64,000 nucleotides of DNA. It comes from an uncultured Clostridia bacterium (GTDB taxonomy: Bacteria > Bacillota > Clostridia > TANB77 > CAG-508). The notes beneath the pieces were generated by a model. It was not told the DNA's origin, did not search any database, and worked only from the letters and a program-made list of their open reading frames with translations. The position numbers and the translations under genes are program-made. The stretch lies in contig CAKPGM010000001.1 of the NCBI GenBank assembly GCA_934154805.1, forward strand, positions 62,001 to 126,000, read 5' to 3'. Shown here in pieces: positions 42,793-50,901 of this stretch (position 1 is the first letter of the stretch; every line of letters starts with the position of its first letter).

Positions 42793-42871
42793 TTTATATA
42801 TAAATCCCCTTTCTCCTTAGATATTTATACATATATTAGCAATTTCATTAAAAAGGTTACATTTTATTAAT

Positions 42872-42898
42872 AAAAAAATAGCTAGTTTTCTAGCTATT
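42872..42898 (-). terminator. Terminator of the dnaX-ybaB-recR operon
   Basis: AATAGCTAG and CTAGCTATT pair around AAAA, followed by seven Ts on the minus strand, at the recR stop codon. Confidence 0.85.
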
Positions 42899-43496
42899 AT
42901 AATTGTACCCTTCCTTCCAATGCTCTACTTAGTGTTACTTCATCTGTGTACTCTAAGTCGCCTCCAACTGGAATTCCGTGTGCTATTCTTGTTACTTTTA
43001 CTCCTAGCGGTTTTACTAATTTTGAAATATACATTGCAGTTGCTTCACCCTCTACTCGTGGGTTTGTTGCAAGTATTACTTCTTTAACTTTTCCGTCCAT
43101 TAGTCTTGCTAGTAGTTCTTTAATTTTAATATCATCCGGTCCAACTCCATTCATTGGAGAAATTGAACCGTGTAAAACATGATATACTCCTTTAAATTCG
43201 TGAGTTTTTTCCATTGCTACAACATCTCTAACATCTTCTACAACACATATAACAGATTCATCTCTTGCTTTATTACTGCATATTGGACATATTTCACTGT
43301 CTGAAATGTTGTAACATTTTGAACAATATTTTAAGTTTTTCTTTGCATTTTGTATGTTTGAAATAAATTCGTTTGTTTCCTCTTCACTTGCATTTAATAT
43401 GTAGAATGCTAGTCTAGCAGCTGTTTTATTGCCTATACTTGGCAATTTCTCAAAGCTTTCTATTAATTTTTCTATTGATGGTGAATAATATGACAT
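42897..43496 (-). CDS. recR: Recombination protein RecR
   Basis: A 199-residue protein of full length. It has the helix-hairpin-helix (LIESFEKLPSIGNKTAARLAFYIL), a four-Cys zinc finger (CSKCYNISDSEICPIC), a Toprim domain (VICVVEDVRDVVAMEKTHEF) and a Walker B-like end (GIPVGGDLEYTDEVTLSRALEGR). With RecO and RecF it loads RecA at gaps. The order dnaX-ybaB-recR is conserved in Firmicutes. GTAGGAGC precedes ATG 43496. Confidence 0.96.
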   Translation of the reverse strand: MSYYSPSIEKLIESFEKLPSIGNKTAARLAFYILNASEEETNEFISNIQNAKKNLKYCSKCYNISDSEICPICSNKARDESVICVVEDVRDVVAMEKTHEFKGVYHVLHGSISPMNGVGPDDIKIKELLARLMDGKVKEVILATNPRVEGEATAMYISKLVKPLGVKVTRIAHGIPVGGDLEYTDEVTLSRALEGRVQL

Positions 43497-43508
43497 ATAT
43501 TGCTCCTA

Positions 43509-43853
43509 CTACATTAATCCTGGTATGTTGTATTTTCCAAGTGATGCTGCTTGAGCGTCATCTACTTGTTTTAGTGCGTTGTTTACGCAAGTTGTAATTA
43601 AATCTTCTAACATTTCTACATCCTCTGGATCAAGTACTTCTGGTTTTATTTTTAATTCTTTTATTTCTTTTCTTCCTGAAACTTTGACCTTTACAGCCTC
43701 TCCACCTGCTGAAGCTTCAAATTCTTTTTCTGCTAATTCTTCTTGTGATTTTTCCATATCCGATTGCATTTTTTTAGCTTCTTTCATTAATTGATTTAGA
43801 TTCATTCCTCCAAATCCTCCACCCATTCCTGGGAATCCTCCTCTTTTTGACAT
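43509..43853 (-). CDS. ybaB: YbaB/EbfC nucleoid-associated protein
   Basis: A 114-residue protein. The Gly/Met-rich start (KRGGFPGMGGGFGGMNLNQL) is followed by a coiled helix (MKEAKKMQSDMEKSQEELAEKEF) and a strand region (VKVKVSGRKEIKELKIKPEVLDPEDVEMLEDLI). It binds DNA as a dimer and affects nucleoid shape. AAGGAGG precedes ATG 43853, and it lies between dnaX and recR. Confidence 0.95.
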   Translation of the reverse strand: MSKRGGFPGMGGGFGGMNLNQLMKEAKKMQSDMEKSQEELAEKEFEASAGGEAVKVKVSGRKEIKELKIKPEVLDPEDVEMLEDLITTCVNNALKQVDDAQAASLGKYNIPGLM

Positions 43854-43869
43854 TTTAAATTCCTCCTTG

Positions 43870-45498
43870 TTATTCTATTATATTTATTGGTGCATCAATG
43901 TCTTTAGCAATATTACTAAATTTATCTGATGATGATGCGATTGTGTCATTATTGTCTAATAGTACAACCCTCATTGGTTGCGCCATTTCTATGGATACTT
44001 GCCTTACTATTTCGTTCATATTTTCTGGACGCTCTAGTATTGTCTTTCCAAAAGGTGTTATTCCTCTTTCAAATTTAATTCCAACAGTCATATCATTTAT
44101 TTTGTTGGCTGTTGAGTTTAATAAATTTGTATAAAGTGAAATTTTTCCTGCTTGTTTAATTTGATCTACTATCTTTGGCCAATTCTCCACTGGTTCACCT
44201 AGCTTAACTGTGTCTATTTTTTTTATTTCTGGTTTAAATTCTAATTTTGGTTGATTTACAGTCTTGTTTTCCACATTTTGTACAGAATTGTTGACAACTG
44301 TTTTTGTGTTTTTCATTAATGTTAATTCTTTTTCCAGCCTATTCATTTTATATTGTAGATCTTCTATTTCTTTAGAATTTATTGTTGGTGTTCCACCTGT
44401 AGCTTGTGTGGTAGATGTTTCATTACAAAGTTTTATTATTGCAACTTGAAACATTATTAGCTTTTGTGATGACCATTTTATATCATTTTCTAAGTTTGAT
44501 AATTCAAAGATAATTGATACTAATCTGTCTTTTTCTGTGCCATCTGCTAATTCTTTGATTTTTGCTTTTTCATCTTCATTGTATATTTCTAGTTTGTTAT
44601 TTACTTTATATACCAAAATATCTTTTACATATTTTATTATTTCCCATAGAAAATTTGTTATATCTTTTCCTTCTGCTATTATTTCATCTATTGATTGAAG
44701 TGCTGTCTGAGTATCTTTTTCTAATATACTTTTTACTATTTTATTTACACTCTCTGTTTTTGGAATCCCTACTAATTCTTTAACTACGCTATCTGTAATC
44801 GTTCCTTCTTCTTGCAAGCATCTTTCCAAAATACTTAAAGCATCTCTCATTGCACCTTCTGCAAGCACAGCTATTAATTGTTTTGCTTCGTCTGTAATAT
44901 CTATTTTGCTTTCCTTGCAAACGAAGTTTAATCTTTTTTCTATGTCTGCATTTGATATTTTTTTGAAGTCAAATCTTTGACATCTCGAAAGTATTGTTGC
45001 AGGTAGCTTTTGTGGTTCTGTTGTTGCTAGTATGAATTTAACGTGTGCAGGTGGCTCTTCTAGTGTTTTTAGCAAAGCATTAAAAGCTCCTGTAGAAAGC
45101 ATATGTACCTCATCAATGATATATACTCTATATTTTGCTACTGTTGGTAAAAAGTTTACTTCATCCCTTATCGCTCTAACATCTTCTACGCTATTGTTTG
45201 ATGCAGCATCCATCTCTACTATGTCTGTTAATGAACCATCTAATGCCGCTTTGCATATTTCACATTCGTTACAAGGCTCTCCGTCTTTAGGATTTAAACA
45301 GTTTACTGCTCTTGCCAAAATTTTAGCAGCAGATGTTTTTCCTGTTCCTCTACCTCCATTAAATAAATACGCGTGCCCAATTCTTCCATTAATAATCTCG
45401 TTTTTTAATGTTCTGACAATATGTTCTTGCCCAACTATTTCATCAAAAGTTAGTGGTCTAAATTTTCTATATAAAGCCGTATATTCCAACTTTTTCAC
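43870..45498 (-). CDS. dnaX: DNA polymerase III subunit gamma/tau
   Basis: A 542-residue clamp-loader ATPase. Walker A is FNGGRGTGKTSAAKIL, the zinc module CLNPKDGEPCNECEIC, Walker B DEVHMLSTGAFNALLKTLEEPP and sensor LATTEPQKLPATILSRCQRF. The C-terminal domain III-V region is present but shorter than in B. subtilis. GTG 45498 or TTG 45489 (MEYTALYRK) could be the start; GGGGTG stands six bases before the TTG. No A-run slippage site is evident. The SRP RNA gene lies directly upstream, as in other Firmicutes. Confidence 0.95.
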   Translation of the reverse strand: MKKLEYTALYRKFRPLTFDEIVGQEHIVRTLKNEIINGRIGHAYLFNGGRGTGKTSAAKILARAVNCLNPKDGEPCNECEICKAALDGSLTDIVEMDAASNNSVEDVRAIRDEVNFLPTVAKYRVYIIDEVHMLSTGAFNALLKTLEEPPAHVKFILATTEPQKLPATILSRCQRFDFKKISNADIEKRLNFVCKESKIDITDEAKQLIAVLAEGAMRDALSILERCLQEEGTITDSVVKELVGIPKTESVNKIVKSILEKDTQTALQSIDEIIAEGKDITNFLWEIIKYVKDILVYKVNNKLEIYNEDEKAKIKELADGTEKDRLVSIIFELSNLENDIKWSSQKLIMFQVAIIKLCNETSTTQATGGTPTINSKEIEDLQYKMNRLEKELTLMKNTKTVVNNSVQNVENKTVNQPKLEFKPEIKKIDTVKLGEPVENWPKIVDQIKQAGKISLYTNLLNSTANKINDMTVGIKFERGITPFGKTILERPENMNEIVRQVSIEMAQPMRVVLLDNNDTIASSSDKFSNIAKDIDAPINIIE

Positions 45499-45520
45499 CC
45501 CACTATTTATATTTTAAAAA

Positions 45521-45659
45521 AGTATGAGCTTCTAACTTCTCTATGGAGAGCATCCCACATAGAGGAGTTCTGTTTATTGCTGCTTCCTTCCGGACCTGAC
45601 AAGATTCGCAGTTCTCTATCGAGATACTTTCCATACAAAAGTTAGATATATCTCATACC
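45521..45659 (-). ncRNA. ffs: Signal recognition particle RNA (4.5S/scRNA type)
   Basis: The minus strand contains GTCAGGTCCGGAAGGAAGCA, the invariant apical hairpin with the GGAA tetraloop and asymmetric loop that bind Ffh. The ends pair as GGTATGAG with CTCATAC, and further inside TAACTT with AAGTTA and TCTCGATAGAG-type with CTCTATG-type stretches, so a rod of about 139 nt forms. This is longer than the E. coli 4.5S RNA but lacks an Alu domain. A TTTTTT run follows the closing helix. It has its own promoter and precedes dnaX. Confidence 0.92.
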
Positions 45660-45665
45660 TTTTGC

Positions 45666-45694
45666 ATTATATACTATTTTTATTATTTTATCAA
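45666..45694 (-). promoter_or_regulatory. SRP RNA promoter
   Basis: TTGATA (45689-45694), 17 bp, TATAAT (45666-45671) on the minus strand, with the RNA start about seven bases later. The -35 overlaps the stop codon of the upstream gene. Confidence 0.8.
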
Positions 45695-46464
45695 GATATT
45701 TGCTTTAATATGTTATTATTTTCTCGTTTAAATACAATATCTTTCATGTCTGTTATTTCATAGCTTGTTTTACCATCTTGGCAGATATCTCCATATGGTA
45801 ATTCTAAGTTTACTCTTGCTTTATAGTTTATTTTGTCTATTTTCATTATTATATCAAATGATACTTTAAATTTTATTTCTTCTAACGTTGCTCCCGCCTT
45901 TGTTATTAGCTTTCCGTCGTGAACAATTTCTTCATCCGTATCTGATATAAATTTTCCTATATCGGAATTAGAGATTCTTAACATTGCAGAACCACCTTTG
46001 TTGCCAATTTCTAGTGTTTTTGGATTACTTACTTTTCCTCCTATATATTCTAGTTTATCTTCTACTATATAGGAATCTTCATTTATAAAGAGTCTTCCAT
46101 CAACGCTACTTGGCATTATTGCTTTTATTGTTCCTTTCGTCGGAGCTTTAGTTACCTGAATGTTTTGTATTGTAAATGAGTTAATTATTTTGTCTTTTGA
46201 GAATCCTTCATTTTCATCTACAAAGAAATATATATCATTATTTTGATTTATACTTAAATTCCACTTTGCTGTTTCTTCTGTGTTTTCTTGATTTTGAACT
46301 CCTTCTGCAGTGCTTATTACTGTAATTTTAGAAAGCTTGTATGGCATATTCTTTTCGCCTTCTAATTGATATTGTAGAACTATAATAAATACTATTATGA
46401 TAATAGTTAATAAAATTGCTAGAGCTATACTCATTTTTATTTTATCCTTCATATCTGTATTCAT
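45691..46464 (-). CDS. Membrane-anchored extracytoplasmic protein of unknown function
   Basis: A 257-residue protein with one N-terminal membrane segment (ALAILLTIIIIVFIIVLQY, about 14-32) and a beta-rich outer part (WNLSINQNNDIYFFVDENEG, GTIKAIMPSSVDGRLFINED, FKVSFDIIMKIDKINYKARV). No Cys or sorting signal is present. The function is unknown. GGAGGAAAA precedes ATG 46464. It lies between a tRNA-Ser gene and the SRP RNA gene and is transcribed in the same direction as both. Confidence 0.7.
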   Translation of the reverse strand: MNTDMKDKIKMSIALAILLTIIIIVFIIVLQYQLEGEKNMPYKLSKITVISTAEGVQNQENTEETAKWNLSINQNNDIYFFVDENEGFSKDKIINSFTIQNIQVTKAPTKGTIKAIMPSSVDGRLFINEDSYIVEDKLEYIGGKVSNPKTLEIGNKGGSAMLRISNSDIGKFISDTDEEIVHDGKLITKAGATLEEIKFKVSFDIIMKIDKINYKARVNLELPYGDICQDGKTSYEITDMKDIVFKRENNNILKQIS

Positions 46465-46483
46465 TTTTCCTCCATTGTTGTTT

Positions 46484-46576
46484 TGGCGGAGATGGTGGGA
46501 TTCGAACCCACGGGCCAGCTTTCACTGGCTAACTGATTTCGAGTCAGCCTCGTTATGACCACTTCGATACATCTCC
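46484..46576 (-). tRNA. tRNA-Ser(CGA)
   Basis: A 93-nt class II tRNA. The acceptor stem is GGAGATG/CATCTCC with encoded GCCA end; the anticodon loop is in GCTGACTCGAAATCAGT with anticodon CGA; the long variable arm is CCAGTGAAAGCTGG; the T-arm is GTGGGTTCGAATCCCAC. Confidence 0.95.
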
Positions 46577-46594
46577 ATTATATTCTATTCCATT

Positions 46595-46622
46595 ATTATA
46601 TCAAAAGAATCTGAAATGTCAA
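46595..46622 (-). promoter_or_regulatory. tRNA-Ser promoter
   Basis: TTGACA (46617-46622), 16-bp spacer, TATAAT (46595-46600) on the minus strand, about 19 bp before the tRNA. Confidence 0.8.
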
Positions 46623-46644
46623 ATTTGTTTTTTGGACAAAAAAC

Positions 46645-46683
46645 TACTGACAAAATATATATTTTATACTCTGTCAGTAGTTT
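46645..46683 (-). terminator. Terminator of the surface-protein gene
   Basis: AAACTACTGACA and TGTCAGTAGTTT form a 12-bp stem followed by TTTTTT on the minus strand, 14 bases behind the stop codon. Confidence 0.8.
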
Positions 46684-46696
46684 AAAAAATGATTAT

Positions 46697-47938
46697 TTAT
46701 TTAACATCTTTTAATTTTCTGTATTTGATTAGTGCAACTGCGCCTATTCCTAATACTGATATTATTGCTGCAGTTAATCCAATTCCAATACCTGTTTGTG
46801 GTATTTTTGTATCTGCTACAGTTGGGTCTTTAGTCCCGTTATTGTTATTATTATTGTTTTGGTCGCCATTATTATCTTGACCACCATTTCCAGCTTCAGT
46901 TACAGTTACTGTACAAGTAGCTTTTTTTCTTCCATCTTGTGATGTTACTGTAATTATTGTTGAGCCAACTTTTTTAGGTGTTATTTTACCATTATTATCA
47001 ACTGTTGCAACTGATTCGTCACTTGATGACCAAGTTACTATTTTATTTGTTGCAGTAGTTGGATTAAATGTAACCGTTAATGTTAAAGTTTTACCTAATT
47101 CTACTGTTTTTGTTTTTGGTAACGAAATACCTTCTAGAGCAACATCTGGTACTAGATTATCAACTAATATGTAACCATATACATCTTTAAGATTATCTCC
47201 TGAGAAGTAAACCCACATATAGTATAATCCTGTATCAGGTACTTGTATAGGGCTTTGAGTATATCCATATCCTGCTACATCTCTACTTCCGTAGATATTA
47301 CCATTCCAATACTTCCAAGAATTCCAGTTAGATGTTGGAGCATCTGTTTTTAATAAACTCTGCAATTCTTCAAAATTACCATTTGCTGACTTTATTTCTT
47401 TATATTTGTTTATAATATTTTCATCGGTAATTTTTTCATATTGATAATATGATTTACTATTTCCATTATTTCTTAAAGCTACTTCTATACATTCACCTTT
47501 AGATGAGCCAAATTCTCTACCATTGTTTATCACTGTAAGATTAGTTACTTTTAAAAATGGTGTTTTAACATCTACTGCATAAGGTTCTAGAACTAATGTG
47601 TCAGCTGATTTTTCTCTTATTCTTATATATGCTGTATCTGTTGTATCAACTATATTTCTTAAATCTTCTGTATTCATAGCTATATCTACGGTTGCTGTGT
47701 TTTCTGTATATTCTGTTATTAAGTGCCAAGTTTCTACTTCTGCAGCTGATGTTTTTGTAATTCCAAATTCATATTCTTTAGTTGTATCTAATGTTAGTCC
47801 TGTGAAATTAAATTTCATACTTCCATTATTTGAATATACATTTCTCGTTACTTCTACTGCTGCATTTGAAACATTTGGTATTATAAGTAATACAATGCTT
47901 ACTAATATTATTGCTAATAATATTTTTGTTTTTCTCAT
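46697..47938 (-). CDS. Cell-wall-sorted surface protein with bacterial Ig-like domain
   Basis: A 413-residue secreted protein. The signal peptide is TKILLAIILVSIVLLIIPNVSNA. Residues 25-265 form an unrecognised adhesin-like region. Residues 268-345 are a BIG2 Ig-like domain (VELGKTLTLTVTFNPTTATN, then ITWSSSDESVATVD-type). An Asn/Gly linker follows, then the sorting signal KIPQTG, a hydrophobic stretch and a basic tail (IKYRKLKDVK). Sorting motif IPQTG is a variant of LPxTG. A sortase gene 5 kb away (52757) could anchor it. Probably exposed on the cell surface. Confidence 0.87.
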   Translation of the reverse strand: MRKTKILLAIILVSIVLLIIPNVSNAAVEVTRNVYSNNGSMKFNFTGLTLDTTKEYEFGITKTSAAEVETWHLITEYTENTATVDIAMNTEDLRNIVDTTDTAYIRIREKSADTLVLEPYAVDVKTPFLKVTNLTVINNGREFGSSKGECIEVALRNNGNSKSYYQYEKITDENIINKYKEIKSANGNFEELQSLLKTDAPTSNWNSWKYWNGNIYGSRDVAGYGYTQSPIQVPDTGLYYMWVYFSGDNLKDVYGYILVDNLVPDVALEGISLPKTKTVELGKTLTLTVTFNPTTATNKIVTWSSSDESVATVDNNGKITPKKVGSTIITVTSQDGRKKATCTVTVTEAGNGGQDNNGDQNNNNNNNGTKDPTVADTKIPQTGIGIGLTAAIISVLGIGAVALIKYRKLKDVK

Positions 47939-48099
47939 GTTTCCACCCCCTTTCGCTTTTGTTTCTAAACTCTTTATTTTTTATAAAGTTTATGTTTTCT
48001 ACCTATCTATATATCACAACAGAAAAAAAAATGCAAGATAAATTGTTGTTTTAGTCTAAATTTTGCCACTTAACTAATTTCACATTTACTCTTGTTACT

Positions 48100-48137
48100 T
48101 TTTTGCCCAATAGTAAAGTTACTATTGGGCAAATGTT
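48100..48137 (-). terminator. Terminator of the pilin-like gene
   Basis: TTTGCCCAATAGTA and TACTATTGGGCAAA form a 14-bp stem followed by AAAAAG on the plus strand and T-run on the minus strand. Confidence 0.85.
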
Positions 48138-48138
48138 T

Positions 48139-49402
48139 TTATCTAGGAAATTCTCCCATATTCACTATTGATATGTATTTTTCATTATCTTTTTCTAGTA
48201 TAATCATTTGTTCTGCATATTCTAAACTATAACTATCTTCTATATATCCTGTTTCTAGTAATAGCTCGGCTATTTTCCATGCTTTTATTCTTGTAATTTC
48301 GTTGTTATCTTTCTCTATTATAGATGTAATTTCTATTTTTTCGTTATCCCTTAAAATAAATGCTTTTTCAAATATAAGATCTTTATTTTCTTTAATATCA
48401 TAAAGATAAAAATAATTTGGTCCATTATCTATTCTTGTAGTTACTGTATATGGTAACATATTTTTATCAACATTTGTTACTTCTATTGATTTTGAATATA
48501 CTTTTCCCGTCACCATGTCTTGTACTTTAAATGTATATGTTCCATTCTCTGTTGCCATATATTTATCAGATATTTGATTATCCGGATTTATTATAGTAGC
48601 AAGATATAAACTTTTTGTTGTTTGGTTAGAACATAAAAGAGTTAGAATTGCTGCTAGATAATCATCAATATTGATATCATTTTTCTCCAAAAAGTTCCAA
48701 AAATAATCTTCCGAATCTTCTTCAAGTTCTCCTTTTTCTTTTAGCCATTTTAAGGCTTCTTGAAATGTTGTACAATTTGCTGATGGGTCTTGTTTATTTA
48801 CCATCTTTATACACCCATTTCTAATTATTTCTTTCTTTTGATTTTCACTTCTCGAATTTATGAAATTGTTAAGTTCTTCTTTATTTTTGATTATTGTAAA
48901 TCCCTCTACAGATTCAACTTTTAATATAACCACTCCTGATTTTTCTGTTGCTGGTGTTTTACTAATGTTTATTTTTACATTTCCGTATTCTATTTGCTTT
49001 AATATACTTCCGTCTCCTCTTTTTATTGTTATTATTTCATTTTCTCTATCTATCTCGTCTTCATTTAAAAGTTTTCTTGCAAGTAAACTTTGTAATACAG
49101 CATTTGCATTTTCTATGCTTTCTCCTGTTTCTGATTTTATAAAATTATTTTGTTTCCATAGTCCAATCTCGTCCTCGACTTGTGATGCTCTTGTTTCTAA
49201 TTTTGCATCTTTTGATTTTTGTATTATTCCATTGTTATCTAAAATTAAACTTATGCTTACTCCTGCTAATATCAAAAGCACTACTATTGTTACAACCAAA
49301 GCTATTAGCGTAATTCCGTTTTTTGTTTCTTAATAGTTTATTCATTCTTACTTCTCCTCTCTCTTTAGTTTCTTTTAAATTTTTTAATGTTTCGTTGTCC
49401 AT
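48139..49402 (-). pseudogene. Pilin-like protein with a frameshift in the prepilin leader
   Basis: The main frame (386 codons to 49299) lacks a start but carries a type IV pilin N-terminus: NGITLIALVVTIVVLLILAG, the class III/IV signal with a cleavage site after NG. Upstream, in a frame shifted by one base, an ATG at 49402 with AGGAGAGG in front gives MDNETLKNLKETKERGEVRM, then NKLLRNK. The two halves join if one A is removed from the A6 run at 49319-49324. An internal ATG at 49345 with GGAGAAG is also possible. The remaining 350 residues are a divergent extracellular domain with two single Cys. As written the gene is broken; a phase-variable tract, slippage or a sequence error are alternatives. 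Confidence 0.75.
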
Positions 49403-49800
49403 TTTTTCCTCTCCTTTTGTATATCATTTTCTTAAAACAATGTATTTTATAGAGTAAATATTAATTTATCTTTTATTAAATATATAATTTAATAAAAAAA
49501 TAAATCTTCTACAATTCTTTTTTCTCTATGCAAAGCGTTATTATTAATATTTTTATTCCTTCCACTTTTGTAATTTTCAGTATTGATTTTTTCTTACAAC
49601 TATGCTATAAATAGAGATAATAAAATTTAATTAAATTATATATTCAATTAAAATTTTTGCCCACATAAAAAAATCCAACTTTACAGATTTTATCTAATAG
49701 TTAGATTTCTTTTTATTTATAATGTATTTTTATTTTGTTCTCATAGATTTTAGATATGTTTTGTGCTATAATTATAGAAATTTTATAATATGGAGGATTC
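49403..49800. other. A/T-rich divergent intergenic region
   Basis: About 400 bp between the pilin-like gene and dtd. Apart from the dtd promoter near 49770-49780 (TGCTATAAT, extended -10) and an A/T hairpin near 49672-49716 that could end a transcript, no gene or RNA is recognised. Confidence 0.4.
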
Positions 49801-49802
49801 TT

Positions 49803-50246
49803 ATGAGAGTTGTTATTCAAAGAGTTAAAAATGCAAGTGTCGAAATTGATAATAAAATTAATGGTAAAATAAATACAGGTTTTTTAGTTTTACTTGGAAT
49901 TGCTTCCACAGATACTAAACAAGATGTGGATTATTTAGTAAAGAAAGTGGTAAATTTAAGAGTTTTTTCTGATGAAAATGATAAGATGAACTTAGCATTA
50001 AAAGATATTAATGGTGAGCTTTTAATTATTTCTCAATTCACTTTATATGGTAATTGTAAAGATGGAAATAGGCCTTCTTTTATTGAAGCAGCTAGACCAG
50101 ATGTTGCTATTCCTTTATATGAGTACTTTGTAGAGGAATGTAGAAAACAAATTTCAGTTGTTGAAACTGGAGTTTTTGGTGCAGATATGAAAGTGTCTCT
50201 TTTAAATGATGGACCTGTTACTATTATAATTGAATCAAAAAAATAG
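49803..50246 (+). CDS. dtd: D-aminoacyl-tRNA deacylase
   Basis: A 147-residue DTD. The start MRVVIQRVKNASVEIDNKIN at 49803 has GGAGG seven bases upstream; a longer open frame to 49722 is not used. Conserved motifs are LLISQFTLYGNCKDGNRPSF (S-Q-F-T-L nucleophile region) and VSLLNDGPVTIIIES (N-D-G-P-V-T, the Gly-cisPro-like motif). It removes D-amino acids from mischarged tRNAs. Confidence 0.94.
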   Translation: MRVVIQRVKNASVEIDNKINGKINTGFLVLLGIASTDTKQDVDYLVKKVVNLRVFSDENDKMNLALKDINGELLIISQFTLYGNCKDGNRPSFIEAARPDVAIPLYEYFVEECRKQISVVETGVFGADMKVSLLNDGPVTIIIESKK

Positions 50247-50255
50247 ATTCTTATT

Positions 50256-50298
50256 AAAAAACAAGCATACGTTTTTTATAATTGTATGCTTGTTTTTA
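50256..50298. terminator. Bidirectional terminator between dtd and tadA
   Basis: AAACAAGCATAC and GTATGCTTGTTTT form the stem between two convergent genes. Confidence 0.85.
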
Positions 50299-50304
50299 TG
50301 TTTT

Positions 50305-50763
50305 TTATTTTCTCGCCCTTAGTTCTTTAAAAAATTGTTGCAATATTGTTTTGCATTCTTCTTGCATAATTCCTGTTTCAACTTGTACAGTGTGATTAAA
50401 TTTATAATCCGATAATAAGTTTAGTACAGATCCACAGGCACCTGTTTTTTCATCCATTGTTCCTATTACTACTTTATCTATTCTTGCTTGGATTAGGCTT
50501 CCTGCACACATGCTACAAGGTTCTAATGTCACATACATTGTGCAACCAGATAATCTCCAAGTCTGCAATTTTTTACTAGCTTTCTGTATAGCTATTATTT
50601 CTGCATGCTTTGTAGGATCGGTCTTGGTTTCTTTTATATTATGACCTCTTGCAATTATCTTTCCCTCTTTTACAATTACTGCTCCTACAGGTATTTCGTC
50701 CTTTTGATATGATTTTTTTGCTTCCTTTAAAGCTTCTTTCATAAATTTTATATTTTCATCCAT
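50305..50763 (-). CDS. tadA: tRNA-specific adenosine deaminase TadA
   Basis: A 152-residue cytidine-deaminase-fold enzyme. KHAEIIAIQKASK has the zinc His and catalytic Glu, and LEPCSMCAGSLIQARI the two zinc Cys residues. It converts A34 of tRNA-Arg(ACG) to inosine. The start at 50763 (MDENIKFMKEALKEA) has AGGGAG in front. Length is normal. Confidence 0.93.
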   Translation of the reverse strand: MDENIKFMKEALKEAKKSYQKDEIPVGAVIVKEGKIIARGHNIKETKTDPTKHAEIIAIQKASKKLQTWRLSGCTMYVTLEPCSMCAGSLIQARIDKVVIGTMDEKTGACGSVLNLLSDYKFNHTVQVETGIMQEECKTILQQFFKELRARK

Positions 50764-50901
50764 TTCGTTTCTCCCTGCTATTATATTAACATATATTTTT
50801 TTCTTTATCAAATTTGGTTTTATTGTTGATAATTTATTTATATTATGTAATAATGGTTATAGTTTTTTAGATTCGTTTCTAAAATGAAAGGGGATTTTTT
50901 G

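Noticed and set aside
45521..45659. 6S-type (long) SRP RNA with Alu domain
   Set aside because: The closed rod is about 139 nt and no Alu domain sequence is visible outside it.
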